46,342 nt of DNA from Penium margaritaceum. Its lineage: Eukaryota; Streptophyta; Zygnematophyceae; Desmidiales; Peniaceae. Below are positions 32,440 to 43,960 of the stretch, piece by piece. Every line of letters begins with the position of its first letter. Position 1 is the first letter of the stretch. Position numbers and translations under genes: made by a program. Location: the NCBI GenBank assembly GCA_023375785.1, contig SZWC01015075.1, forward strand, positions 1-46,342, given 5' to 3'. Below the pieces are notes generated by a model. It did not search any database and was not told the origin of the DNA. It worked only from the letters and a program-made list of their open reading frames with translations.

Positions 32440-32768
32440 CTACTTATGTTCCCCTATGGATTCTGGATCATGGACTCAGGGGCCACTCACCACGTGACCT
32501 TTTTTCTTTTTGCTCAATCCGCTTTGCACCCAGTGGCTCTGGGCAATTTCTCCCTTTTCAAGATGTGGGTGTTTTTTGTTTCACAGGACCTGGTGGGGAC
32601 CTCTTCTTTCCTGACGTCATGCACATGCCCGAATTAGAGGTCAGCCTGCTTCCTACGACCACCCTAGATGACCAAGGCATGGACTTTGCCTCCAGTCGTA
32701 GACTTGGCACAGTATTTATTTGTTCCTCTTGTAGAGTTGTGCTTTGTGCGCTTCGTTATGACCGTCTT

Positions 32769-32770
<2 letters not shown>
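32440..32770 (+). pseudogene. Element E protease
   Basis: FWIMDSGATHHVT at 32461-32499 is the copia aspartic protease active site. It continues (one frame change) with LFFPDVMHMPELEVSLL and LDDQGMDFASS up to the first CT array. Confidence 0.82.
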
Positions 32771-32823
<53 letters not shown>

Positions 32824-32935
32824 TCTGTGTGTGTATCTCTCATCGTTCTCTTCTCTCTCTATTTTCTCTCTTCTCTCTCTCTTCTCTCTCTTCTCTCTCT
32901 CTCTTCTCTCTGTTCTCTCTATCTTCTCTCTATCT
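32771..32935 (+). repeat. CT microsatellite in element E pol
   Basis: An almost pure CT run followed by interrupted TCTCT blocks, about 165 bases. In A and F this site codes for a short Leu/Pro/Ser-rich stretch after the protease. A single N lies at 32936. Confidence 0.95.
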
Positions 32936-32936
32936 N

Positions 32937-33542
32937 GTCTCTGCTCTTGTCCATGTTGCACCCTCCATATTTCCTGGGCAGAATCAGCTGCTGCACCGTC
33001 ATCTCCATCACATTTACATTGCTGCCAATGGTCGCATGCTTCTTGCACCACCTGCAACTGGCTTGGAAACTTCTATATTCCACACACCTTGTTCCACAAA
33101 CTCCTTCATTTTGTCAAAGGGAAGTTATATAGGTCTCCCTTCTACACTTCTAACTCTATGACATCCTTACTCCATGATCTTGTGCATGCTCATGTCACGG
33201 GCCCCCTTCCCCATGACTTTCATAAGGGCTTGGATCGCTACGTCTTGTGCATCACCTAATTTCTCTCGTTACTATTGGATCTTCGCTCTCTGTCACAAAA
33301 GCCATGTCACTGAAGTTCTGGATTCATGACTACCTCGGGCTGAATGTGCCCGTGGTTTTCAGCTATGTTTCTTTTTGCGTGACCATGGTGGTGAGTTCTT
33401 TGGATTCACCTTTTGTTTCCCTAAGTTCCACGGTGTTCACATGGAACTTTCTATCCCTTATACATCCCAATAAAATGACATCTCTGAATGCTAGAATCGT
33501 ACCCTTGCTGACAAGGTACGCTCTATTATATTGGCATCCGTT

Positions 33543-33544
<2 letters not shown>
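32937..33544 (+). pseudogene. Element E GAG-pre-integrase and integrase core
   Basis: Frames carry LVHVAPS, LLHRHLHHIYIAA, SFILSKGSYIGLP, then HAHVTGPLPHDF (first catalytic region, Asp changed to His) and RYVLCIT, WIFAL. Then RDHGGEFFGF and DISECWNRTLADK, the remaining catalytic regions, with several stops. It breaks off in the second CT array. Confidence 0.8.
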
Positions 33545-33584
<40 letters not shown>

Positions 33585-33688
33585 NNNNNNNNNNNNNNNN
33601 NNNNNNNNNNNNNNNNNNNNNNNNNNNNNNNNNNNNNNNNNNNNNNNNNNNNNNNNNNNNNTCTCTCTCTCTCTCTCTCTCTCTCTCT
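33545..33688 (+). repeat. CT microsatellite with 77-base assembly gap
   Basis: CT run on both sides of Ns at 33585-33661. The true length is unknown. It replaces a CT-rich codon stretch of integrase (LPPLFAFEAM in element A); coding similarity resumes at once with FEVMSYMTWVWNRV. Confidence 0.95.
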
Positions 33689-34770
33689 GCGTTTGAAGTC
33701 ATGTCCTACATGACATGGGTGTGGAACCGTGTTCCTCATGGTCCTCTCCCTCGCCATATCACACCCTATGAATGATGGACTGGTCGTCTTGCTGATGTCT
33801 GTATTGTCCATGTTTGGTGTTTTGTTGCTATTGTATGATTACCAATTGATCATTGTAAGGCACGCTTGCTCCTCGGGGTCACCTTCACATTTTCCTTGAT
33901 GTTTCCTCCTCCAAGGCATGACACTTCTATAACCCCATCCAGCGCCATGTCATTGAAGCGCACGATACCCATTTCTTTGAGGAGGTGTTTGAGCACGATC
34001 CATCCCGTCAATGCTTTCCCGTCCCTCTTGCCCCAATTTCTCAGCTTGGGGGAGGCTCTGTGCCGCCCTCTTCCTGCTCTATGCCTCCTGCTTCTATTTC
34101 ATCCTCAGTTCGGGTCCCAGTGGGTGATCCTATTCCGAGTCAGTCTTCCCCTGTCTTTGATCCAAGCTCTCCTCACTATCTCTCGCCCTTGTATCCCCTT
34201 CTGCTCTGACTTTGATTGCAGCCTCTCCTTCCCTGTTGGGTGCCTCCTCTCAGTCTTCTCCAGTGAGCCCTGTGCACATTCTTCTCTCTCTAGTCCCACA
34301 TGCGCCCTCCATCTCTCAGGCTCTCCCTGAGCCCTCTTCCTCCATCAAATTGCCCGCTTTCTCCTCTCCAGCATTGCCTACCACCTCCTCCGTATGCCTT
34401 GTGTCCCCCTACATTTGCGGTGGTTGTCCACTTTCTCTTCTTAGTCACATGTCCGCTGGTTCCACCCAGGAAACATCCTCATATGGTCCCACTACTCTAG
34501 AGTGGACCATCCTGTCTGGTGAGTCCGGACTTCGTGCCCTTGGGCTCGCCGCATTTGCTGATTTTCCCCCCTCTTTTTCAGTAGTTCATCACAAATCTGC
34601 ACTTGGCTATGCTATCACGGAGCATGGATTTTGTCACGCTCTTGGCATCTCTTTCTCTCGGTATGTGGGTCATTGGTTTTCCTTGCGGGTCTCTCCCCAT
34701 TGCCTTCAAATCCCATGACAGTTCACAAGGCCTGCAAGGCTGTTGATTCCTCTATGTGAGAAACAATCAT
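33689..34770 (+). pseudogene. Element E integrase C-terminus and Pro/Ser linker
   Basis: VMSYMTWVWNRVPHGPLPR and the following C-terminal integrase words, then a Pro/Ser-rich linker (33990-34500). A conserved stretch with GLAAFAD and SALGYAITEHGF (34540-34640) corresponds to GLATGVV and LGYTLL in A and B. Frameshifted. Confidence 0.7.
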
Positions 34771-35700
34771 ACAAGATTAAGTCAAGGCTCTTTCGGAGCA
34801 TGGTGTGTCAATCTCCCACCTGGAAGACAAGCCGTCTCAGCCAATTTTGTTGCTAAAATTTTAAGCCAGAAAATAAAATGAAGTGTTGGAAGATGCGTCT
34901 CACAACCAAGGGATTCTCATAGATTCATGGGATTGACTTTGATGAGACCTTTTTCCCACTAGGTTCCTACACCACTGCGCGAGCCCTTCTCAGTCTTGTT
35001 GTCCAGCACGAGTGGGAACAAGAGGAAAAGGACGTAAACAATGCCTTCCTTAAAGGCAGGCTCGATGAAGAGATCTGCATGATCCAACCTCTTAGTTTCA
35101 ACGATGGCACCAACAAGGCATGGCGCTTGCACAAGGCTATGTACAGCCTCGAGAAATAAGTACTGTGTTGGAACCAGGAGATAACGTCCACGCTTGAGAA
35201 AGGTGGATTTCACAGAAGCACATTTAACCTTGTGTTGCTTCTCTGTGCACCCTCTATCCGGCTTGTGGCCATCCTTGTGTACGTGGATGACTTAATCATT
35301 GCATCTCCCAGTCAAGTTGTCATTTAGGGAGTCAAGACCCTCATGCAGTCAACATGCAAAGTGAAGGATACTAGACCTATTTGAGTCTACTTGGACATGG
35401 AACTCGAGCGTGATTGCTCAAAGCAAACACTGCATTTTCATTAATCCGGGGAGCATTTTGTCTCCATATTCTCTTTCATCCCTTTGGCCTCTAGGCCGAT
35501 GACCCAAGCGGGCCAGCCGCTGCTGAAGTCCCTGGATGCCTGCAAGCTAATAGAAATAGTGGACATAACTGATTACCTATGTGTCATTGGCTTAATGTTG
35601 TATCTTGTTACCACCACTCATGTAGATGTAGCCTTTGCGATGAAATTAATATCTAGAGAGCGACACCTTGAGGCTGCACTTCATGTGATGCGGTACGGTT
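34771..35700 (+). pseudogene. Element E reverse transcriptase
   Basis: ALSEHGV, then HGIDFDETFFPLGSYTTARALL, DVNNAFLKGRLDEEI and NKAWRLHKAMYSLE followed by TAA. Then NQEITSTLEKGGF and YVDD at 35280-35291, with further stops. At the codon where A, B and F have TAG, this copy has TGG (Trp). Confidence 0.85.
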
Positions 35701-36170
35701 TGTCCATCCCACACATAGGTCTGTGATTTATAGCATAATCCTCAGTCATTGTTGATGGTTTCACCGACAGTGACCACGTTCAAGATTCAGATGCACGTAA
35801 TTGTACACACTACATATTTTTCATCACGAGCAAATCTGCCTTCTGGAAAAGTGGCAAACAAGGTTTCGTGGAAAGGAGCTCAAGCGAGCTGAGTATGTAG
35901 CACTTGGTGCGGGTACATGTGAGACTTTCTGGCTATATCGCGGTAGCAATTGTGCGTCACCATTTGCTACGTCATCTTGTACTATGACAATTAGAGTCCA
36001 AAAGCTATTGCTGAAAGTGATGGCATGTACCAAACAAGCACAAAGCACATCAATGTTGAGCACCATTTTGTTCGTGAGTGTATTGCTGCCGGCTTGGTTA
36101 GAGTTTTCTAGGTGGACATGCGTTCACAGCAGGCTGATTGTTTCACAAAGGCACTCAACATAAACTTCTC
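35701..36170 (+). pseudogene. Element E RNase H
   Basis: VDGFTDSDH, YIFFITSKSAFWKSGKQGF and ERSSSELS, with later motifs in other frames. Broken by stops and frame changes before the 3' LTR. Confidence 0.75.
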
Positions 36171-36323
36171 CGTCCTCCATCCTATCGCTTCCGGGTGACA
36201 CATCCCCCAGTCTCTCAGATGGATGTGAACAATGCGTTCCTTCAAGTGTGGTATCCACGTTGTTGGTCTTGCATTTCCCCATGACCCCGGTTGATCCTTG
36301 CTCACTCTGTCTCTGTTTTGGCT

Positions 36324-36995
36324 TGTTATATTTTCTGAGTGCTTTGACTGCAGGTCATGGGATAGTGTTAATTTCTGTGGTTTAGTTTGTGTCCGAACAC
36401 ACCCATAATTCCCTCTTGTCTTGCTCCACGTGCTCACTACATCACACTTGTACAGGAGACCAAGTGGTGTGATTGCGCTAAAGATCTTTCTACATGATGA
36501 GAAACAAATGTGAAGGAGCTCTTCCACTCTATCGGCAGCAGCACATGCGCCAGCAGTGGCCCTCGGCCACAAGATCTGCTCTTTCCCATAATCCCTAGTC
36601 TTGGCTCTGCTCGTAGGAGCTATAGCTCTTAGACACTTTAGGATGTCATGGTTATCACCAACTAGTGTGTGGGTTTCTGAAAGATATTTGTTTTTGCATG
36701 CCGGGTGCTGATCCTTAGGGGGCTACCTGTCCAGATTAACTCTATGCCATGGTGAGTAGCCACCTTTGGTTTGTGCCAAGAGTTCGGGGTCCACCCCCGG
36801 ATGGCGGTGTGGTGTTGAAGTGTTCCATGCATGGTGGATGCCATGCTCACCTGCTCACACTAATTGTACTCCCACTTGCTCACTGTCTCTCAACTCTTAC
36901 ACAGTTTGAAGTGATTTTTTTTAGCCATGGCGTGTTCTACATGTGAGGTCTCCCACGTTATTGCCCTTCCACTGCATTTCATCCATGGTTATCTT
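36324..36995 (+). repeat. Element E 3' LTR
   Basis: Starts TGTTATATTTTC and aligns in blocks with 37302-37968 (for example CTTGCTCCAC.TGCTCACT and GACTGCGCTAAAG, GAGCCATGGCGTGT). The right edge is approximate. Confidence 0.7.
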
Positions 36996-37300
36996 TACCT
37001 AAGAGAGCAAATACAGTTCACAGAGTCTCATAGGCTTCAATAGACTTAGAATGCAGAGTAAGTACACAGCATTCATACTAGTTGTGGCGCATGGTGGGTG
37101 AAGAACATGACAATGTTTTTTTAACCGATAATCTGCCCAAAACACTTGTAATTCTGTGCACAGGCATCCGAATGAAGAGCTAAACCTACCAATGAAAAGA
37201 CTCGAGCTGAACATAACGACTGCACACATGCATAGGTATGGAAATGACTGGTGGACGTAAAATGTAGAACATGAAAATCGGGCTTAAAAGCCCAAGACTC
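36996..37300 (-). repeat. Diverged fragment of a C-type LTR
   Basis: Matches element C's LTR at 30-290: a GCTTCAA..GA.....AATGCAGAG word series, then GTGGCGCATGGTGGGTG, CTGCCCAAAACACT, GTGCACAGGCATCC and AACGACTG..CACA.GCAT in the same order and orientation. Confidence 0.65.
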
Positions 37301-37301
37301 C

Positions 37302-37968
37302 AAAAAATACTTTTGAGTGTCTCAGAAAGCAACCTAGTGTTTGTGCTTATGATTCAGTTGGTGGTCCATCACACCTGTAATACCTATTTTCTTGCTCCAC
37401 ATGCTCACTAATCCATACAAATATAGGAGGCTGAGTGCTGTGACTGCGCTAAAGAGTGATCTGGGAGCCATCCATGGTGAAGCTCATACACTCTGGAAGC
37501 AGCAGCACACACTCAAGCACTAGCTCGTGGTCACATAATATATTTTATCCAGGAATCTCACTGCTGGTTTTGCTCATGGGGAGCTTTGGCTCTTTGACAC
37601 TTTAGGGTGCCAGAGCTATCTATTGGCTGTAGGTGGGATTTCTGGGGGACCTGGTCTGCCAACGGGGTGCTCATCCAGAGGGGGCCACCTGGCCAGAGTT
37701 GTTCTTTGTCATGTTGAGTAGCCGACACCAGCATAAACCGAGTGGCTGGGCTCAATCCCCAGGTGCAGGTGTGATCTTGATGTGCATCACACACGGCCGG
37801 GAGTCACACTCACCAGTTGTACCTAAACTTCGCTCCTAGTTCCCCACTGTCATTTTACTCTTGAATCTTACTGCCACGAGATTTTGAGCCATGGCGTGTG
37901 TCTTGTTGGGATCTCCCCATACTTATCTCCCTACATTCCCTGTTCTACATGCTTAGGAGATGAACTAC
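37302..37968 (+). repeat. Element F 5' LTR
   Basis: Its first 210 bases match the 3' LTR start at 45752-45956, and it aligns along its length with element E's 3' LTR. The right edge abuts the primer-binding site; the left edge is approximate. Confidence 0.75.
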
Positions 37969-37984
37969 TGGTATCAAAGCCAGG
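37969..37984 (+). other. Element F primer-binding site (initiator Met-tRNA)
   Basis: TGGTATCAAAGCCAGG, a 16-base match to the Met-tRNA complement with one transition. Confidence 0.88.
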
Positions 37985-38360
37985 AGGGACCATCCCTCCC
38001 ATACTATCTAGTCCTAGATCCTAGACCGTCGTCGGAACCCCATCACGGTAACGTGTGTACCTCTCACAACTGAAGCAGTTTTGACAACAGCAACACCTGC
38101 TCTGCTGCCAATTGTCGTTGCGTTACCCTTGTGACTATAGCGACATCAATGGCAGCGACTGCTAACTGCCACACATGGTCTTCACATGGTCTTCGCATGG
38201 TCTTCTCTCTCTGTCACCTCTTGTAGCCTTACGACGTATTCAGCGGTGGCATCTGTTGCACTGCCTACTGCAGCCGCATCGCTCTTTTTATCGTAGTTAC
38301 AACAATGGCAGCATGAACCACGTCTTTTCACCCCCTCCAGCTCTACCTGGACCATTCCCG
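37985..38360 (+). other. Element F leader, first part
   Basis: No gene seen. It contains a triplicated ATGGTCTTC-like word near 38175-38205. Confidence 0.4.
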
Positions 38361-38845
38361 GCACCCTAATCTCGGGGTCATTTGGCTGTCACTTCAACCC
38401 TTGAGACCACTGTGATAGCAGTACCAGCGGAGTCTGGCCAAAGCCACCGGGTCTCCCTGGGCCTCTTCTGACACCCTAACTTTAGGGTTGCAGCACCTTG
38501 GGAACCACATTGGCAGCAAGTGCATTGGCATCACCGTCTGCCTGCAATCGCTGCTGCAGCCGTAGTAGCAGCAAAAACTCATTTCCCAGCACCCCCATCT
38601 TAAGGTCACAGCTCTGCCGCCGCAACCCTTCGAACCACATCGGTAGCAGCATTATTGATGATGTCTTTCTGTAGCCGCAGCCGCAACTACAACAGCAGCA
38701 ATAGTGCCTCTCTCAGCACCCTCTTCTTGGTCTCACAACACTGTCGCGACCCTTTGAAAACCGCAGCAGTAGTAGCATCACCAGTGTCCGGTTGCAGCCG
38801 CAGCCGTAGCCACAGCAGTAACAACAATTCTTGTTCATTTATTCA
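38361..38845 (+). repeat. Four diverged 110-127-base tandem repeats in F leader
   Basis: Units begin with CACCC words at about 38362, 38472, 38590 and 38717. They share a pattern of a TCTTAAGGT-like word, a C.ACCCTT.GAA.CAC word and a GCAGCCGCAGCC-type run. The repeats explain the triplet-rich look of the leader. Confidence 0.6.
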
Positions 38846-39424
38846 CCTCCCTCTTTGCTGATTGGCTGCACTGCTGCCGCAGCCCTCATAACAGCAGCAG
38901 AAGCTAGCAGAAGTTGAGCACAAATCCAGGCTCATCTCATACATTGTATCCCGACGTAAGGCCGTGATGCATTGTCGTCTCCAAGACTGTGACAGTAACA
39001 ATTTAACACCATCCACATGTTGCTCTTGGCCCCTCATGGTCGACTCACCGATCTCACAGCACTCCTCTGACAGCATGTGTGACTACAAGGAAAGCACGTC
39101 ATGGGAAGAAGCACATGGACACACTCAAACACATCGAAGGCCAACCGTTGGGTGTGGCCAGATGAGATGGACGCTGACATGTCCCTTTAGGTACACAGGC
39201 TCTCAACTGAGCACTGGAACAAGGACGTCCTTTGTCTTGAGGAGGTGAGAGACCGAGAAATTGAGTCATTGTTGTACACTGCTGAGTGCATCCTTGATTC
39301 TGCTCCATGGATGAATTTTCCTCAGCAATTGTCTCCTCCTGATAGAACATCCGATACTTTTCCAGTCAGCGTGGCCAACAAACAAGGACATGTTCCATTA
39401 CTTCACACATACTATGACAAACTC

Positions 39425-39890
39425 AATCATTCTGGGGCTATTCTTCATGTAGCAGTGGATGTAGCAGCCACATTCTCTGCCACCGCCAGAGCCAGCAGGG
39501 CTCCCAAGTACAACGGTTGGGTGCGCTACAGCTACTTGCATGGAAGGAGCCTCTTCTCACTCACTTTTGGCACCTGCTACCGTCAACATCGTTGTACAGG
39601 TAGCTATTGCCTCATCCGATGTTGCCACTACAGCCGCCACAACAGCTGGTGGCTGTAGTGGCAGCACAGCCGCCAGCTATGTTGCCACAGCAACACAGCT
39701 GGTGGCCGTACTGCCACACAACACAGCCGCCAGCTGTGTTGTGTGGTGGCAACACAGCGGTTGCACCTATTGTTGGTGCCACAGTGACTGCAGTCAAGTG
39801 TCTCTTGGTCGTCATCACAGCTTGGATCTCTCTTCATCTATTGCAACAGTTGTACCTACTCTCTTCTTTCTTCTCCCTCAATGTTATAGT
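39425..39890 (+). pseudogene. Leader ORF of element F, remnant
   Basis: VAVDVAATFSATARASRAP (frame of 39245) matches AAIAAATFVAAARAARAP of element A. After a frameshift near 39540, NIVVQVAIASSDVATTAA and the ending SSSIATVVPTLFFLLP match the later blocks of A, B and E. It lies just upstream of gag, as in the other three. Within it, 39640-39760 is duplicated around CAGCTGGTGGC/GCCGCCAGCTG words. Confidence 0.5.
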
Positions 39891-39975
39891 AGTGAGCACC
39901 TCATCTTGCACTTTGCACTCTTCACTCCTCACATCTATTCCTTGTGAACTCCCTTCCACACAATCAGTCCTTATC

Positions 39976-41280
39976 ATGGCAGAGGTCACAAACACTATTG
40001 AAGCCTTGTAGGCAGTCCTGGATGAGGCGCAGGCTGATCGTCCTCATCGTCAAGAAGAACCTCTGTACGACGCCGATGCCAAGACTGAGATGGCTATTGC
40101 TACAGCAAACATAGTCATGGAGCGTCTTCACTCCATGCCCTCCTAATCTGGTGCTTTGGGTGTTGCAGGTGTTGGGGCTCTTGGGCCTCTGGAGGTGCAG
40201 TGACTACTGGGTGTGCTGTTGGTGTTGCTTCTTCTCTGAGTCTACTACTTTTGTTTGTTTGGACTCTGGGTCTACTGTTGCAGGGGGGACTGCCAGAAAC
40301 CCTGTAGCACCTCCCTATGGCCATGTCTCTTCCAATCCTACAAAATCAAAAATCTCACAGCCACAATGGCAGAAGGGCTTTGAAAAATCACCACCTCATT
40401 TCACTCCCAAACTGACCTTTTCTACATGGGAGACACGCTTATAATATTGGGGACAAGGTAAATACCTATGAGCGGCTACTTTCCTGCTGATCCCTTTTTC
40501 ATACCTCCTTTCATCCCCTCTCCAACTGAGGCTGCCAGTGTTGTACGTGCCTCGATCATTGCTGGACGTGAAGATCTTGTTGATGACATTGGGACATACA
40601 ATGCTCACACAGGAAGACACACTCCTGTTGATCCCTACTCCCTCATTCGTCGCCGCAAAACCATCACCGGTCATGCTGCCCAGAGCACTCTCAATATCCA
40701 GTTTAACCAACTGTGCATGAGAGAGGATGAATCTGCTTATGCATATTGGCTCTACATTCTACATCTCCTTTGTTACCATGACAAAGCCGTGCCTTACCAG
40801 CATTCTCCTTATCTCTCCACTATGGCTCTCTGATCTCTACTTGCATCTTCCTTGCACTGAGCATGAACACTGTGCTGCTGAGCCTCTTCTACCCAAGTCA
40901 CACCTTGGTATTGGCTCCCTCCACGGGTTCACAACGACTCATCTCACAGACTGGTGGAACAATCTGCAGAACAAATGCCTCCACAACACTGTTGTGGCGA
41001 TAGTGACCACATCTTCATCCTCATCTGCCTCCATGTGCTCCACTGCATCTACTACGTCTACCACTTCTACAACCAAAGCAAACTCCACCCAAAGTGCTGG
41101 TCATGGCAGTAATGACCATGGCCGAGGACAGGGCTTCGGCGGCGCCCACATCCCACCACCAGTCACCTGATGGAACTCGGGGGCCGCAGGGCATTCTGCC
41201 CCAAAGTTCCCTGTACCCCATGACGATGTTCACCTTGCATGTGCTATGCGGGCCCATTCGGCTTGTACAGGAGTCACCTC
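39976..41280 (+). pseudogene. gag: Element F gag and degenerate zinc knuckle
   Basis: ATG 39976 (MAEVTNTIEAL) then TAG at 40009, continuing AVLDEAQADR. The core is at 40468-40830 (DDIGTYNAHTGR, TITGHAAQSTLNIQFNQL, YAYWLYIL), then LTDWWNNLQNKCLH (40940-40985). The knuckle (WNSGAAGHSAPKFP, about 41172-41215) has lost its cysteines. Confidence 0.8.
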
Positions 41281-41459
41281 CTCCTCCACTACAGCCGCCA
41301 ACACCACTGTGGCCACGCCGTCCTCTTTGTCCTCTGCCGTCCCATCCTAATCGGACCACAGTATTCTGCAGCAGCCTGCGGGCCCCATTCCCTCCATGGA
41401 GCCCACTTACTTTGCACCACCCTCTCCTCACTACTCACCACCCGCCTGGTCTTGTCTTG

Positions 41460-42192
41460 CTGTCAGGTTTCCTGAGCCACGGCCCAGTGAGGGCCTCCGT
41501 AACACTCGTTGTACTGAGGAGCGCGTCCTAGAGAAGCGCCTCACTGAACTACTCTAGCTACGTGATCAGGGAGGTGAGGGTGTGATTGGCATCTCTCATC
41601 CTTTTGTGTGTGATTTTAATGGATTCCTTCATGGAACGTCGACTTGGAGGGATTCAAGGATGTCTGCCTGATGATTCTCCCTCGATTGAGAATTGGCAAT
41701 CCCATACCTTCTCTTACCATTTTGGGATCCCCACGTCTTTTCGTGTTCTCTATTCTAGCACATTCGTAGTCTGCCTTACGCTCCCTTCCACTCGTGTTCC
41801 TAACGGCTTCTGGATCATTGATTCAGGGGCCAGGTTTCACGTTACCAATCCTTCTTAATTCATCTCTCTTGGTCATGTTGGTTCTGTACGCTTCGTACGC
41901 ACAGGATGTGGGAAAATTCAACCTATTCAAGATGTTGGTGTTTTTTTCTTTACTGGGCGGGGAATTCTTCTTGCCTGATGATGTGTACGTGTCCGACCTA
42001 GAAGTGAACTTGCGGTCTATGACCATCCTGGACGACCAGGAAAAGATCTTTGCACTCAGGAGCAACATTGGCACAGTCTCCATCTGTTCTTCAGGCAGAG
42101 TTGTGCTTCGTGTACTTCACTGTAACTGCCTCTTTCATGTTCCTCTTTCTCTCCTATCATCTTCCATTGCCTCTACTTGTGTGCACGTGGAG
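41460..42192 (+). pseudogene. Element F protease and start of pre-integrase
   Basis: GFWIIDSGARFHVT with the catalytic DSG at 41820-41828; Ala-Thr after it is changed to Ala-Arg. VRFVRTG, IQDVGVFFF and LDDQEKI follow, spread over frames. VPLSLLSSSIAST here is the unexpanded counterpart of the first CT array in element E. Confidence 0.75.
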
Positions 42193-42232
42193 CCCTCTCT
42201 GACACCTGAGCGCACTCAGGTGACAGAGAGGG
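42193..42232. repeat. 18-base-arm hairpin in element F pol
   Basis: Arms 42193-42210 and 42215-42232, one mismatch, loop CGCA. The left arm is normal coding sequence (EPSLTPE). The right arm is an inverted copy, at the head of an extra stretch of about 80 bases before coding similarity resumes near 42300. Confidence 0.88.
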
Positions 42233-42299
42233 TACAGAGTGGCTACCATGCACAATGACCAACCAAAGTAGGCATATGGCACTGACCATGACCAAAGCA

Positions 42300-43180
42300 T
42301 TGCCTCAGTCACATCCACATTATTGCCATCGCCCACATGCTACACGCACTGCCTGCGACTTGTCTTGAAACTGCTACATTTCCCGTGCCATCTTCTACAA
42401 GCTTTCTTGACTGTGCTCAGGACAAATGCACTTATCTCCCTTCAGCATTGCTGATTCCGTGACCGCTCACCCCCTCCACCTTTCCATGTTGATATCATGG
42501 GACCCCATCCCCATGGTTATCGGGGGGCCTGGACCGCTACATCTTGTGTCTAGCTGACGATTTCTCTCACAACCATTGGGTGTTTGCCCTTGGCCACCAA
42601 AGTAATGTTACTGATGTCCTTGAGTCTTGGCTCCCTCAAGCTAAAGGAGCTTGCCATATCCAACTCTGTGTGCTTCGGTACATGGTAGTGAGTTTCTTTT
42701 ATCACATGTTGTATTTTTGCGAGTCTTAGGGTATGCCCAGGGATCCATATGCTCCTTATACCCCCCAAAAAAGGGTGTCTTTGAATGTTGGAATCACACT
42801 CTTTCTCACGGGGTGTGATCCCTTCTAACTGCCTCCGGTCAGTCTCCGCTTTTTTTAAGACATGTCATACATGACTTGGGTTTGGAACCATGTCGCCCAC
42901 GACCCACTCCCTTATCATGTCACTCCATTTGAACTGTGGACTGGTCTTCGTGTTGACTTATGTCTTGCATGTTTCATGGTCTCTGTTGTCGTTTTGTGTC
43001 TGTCAAATGACCATCGCCCATCATGGCCCATTGCGGTTGCCTTTGCATCTTCCTTGGAGTCTCCTCCTTCTCCAAATGGTGGAACTTTTAGGATCCTACC
43101 CAGCGTTGTGTCATTGAGTCCAACAAAGCCCTCTACTTTGAGGATGTGTTCGAACGTGACCTGTTGCGTCTTTCTTCCCC
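42300..43180 (+). pseudogene. Element F integrase
   Basis: CLSHIHIIA, then the core: RYILCLADDFSHNHWVF (about 42535), VLESWLPQAKGACHI and NVGITL-like remnants, then SYMTWVWNHVAHDPLPYHVTPFE (42865-42940). First and second catalytic acids are in mutated contexts; several stops. Confidence 0.78.
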
Positions 43181-43951
43181 TACCTCTCTTGCCTTGATCT
43201 CTGGGCTTGGAGGAGGTCCTCCACCACCTACTTTTGTTGCACCCTCGGCTCGGGTCGAGATGGCCAATCCTCCTCTGATCTTGACTTCTCCAGCTTTGGA
43301 TTCAGACTCACCTTGCATGGCTTCTCACACTGCCTCCTCTCTCACTTCGCTACAGGTTGACATTCCTCCGCCGTCGCCTTCTCAGCCTGTCACATCTCCA
43401 GTGCTCTCTTCGTCCCCTCCTTCTCATCCTGCCGCCTCCTCTTCCTCTCTAGCACTCTCAAAGTCCTCTCCTTCCTTGCGGCCACTGCCTGTGCCCAAAT
43501 TGGCCCTTCCTGTGCCTTCTTCCACTTTGCTTTCACAAGTTTTGCCGTCTCTGGTCTTGCCGCCGGCCTCCTTGACACCCCCCCTGTGTCTTCCTATGCC
43601 CGGGTTGGCCGCCTGCGTACTCTTTTTGCCGAGAGTCGCACGTCTTCTTTCCCTGCTCATGGCTCCTCATTTCATGGTCCCACTTTGCCAGATGGCACCG
43701 TTTTGTCTGGTGAGCCCGGGCTCCATGTTTTGGGCCTTGCCACATCTGCTGACTTTTCCACTTCTACATCAGTCGCCCATTCCAGCACTTCCCTTGGGTA
43801 CTCTCTTGTCAAGCATGAGTTTTATCATGCCCTTGGCATGTCTGTGTCTGGGTATGTGGCACATTGCTTTGCGACTGCTGGTCTCTCTCTACTGTCCCTA
43901 AAGCCCATGACTGTTCACGAGGCTTGCAAAGTTGACAATTCCGCTCTGTGA
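43146..43951 (+). pseudogene. Element F Pro/Ser linker before RT
   Basis: Long Pro/Ser-rich frame 43146-43901, then (other frame) GLHVLGLATSADF, LGYSLVKHEF and TVHEACKV, the conserved block before RT in A, B and E. Confidence 0.7.
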
Positions 43952-43960
43952 GCAACAGCC

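Larger units (their letters stand above)
29864..36995 (+). mobile_element. Element E: decayed Ty1/copia retrotransposon
   Basis: Plus-strand copia copy with a primer-binding-like site, a leader ORF remnant, gag, protease, integrase, RT, RNase H and a 3' LTR. Its own 5' LTR was not found; element D's LTR ends 60 bases before the primer-binding site. All coding parts carry stops and frameshifts, and two CT arrays (one with an assembly gap) sit inside pol. Related to A/B in protein and to F in LTR. Confidence 0.82.

Noticed and set aside
32565-33161. Protein with long Leu-Ser repeats
   Set aside because: It is the translation of a CT microsatellite inserted in pol; flanking codons are ordinary copia protease and integrase.
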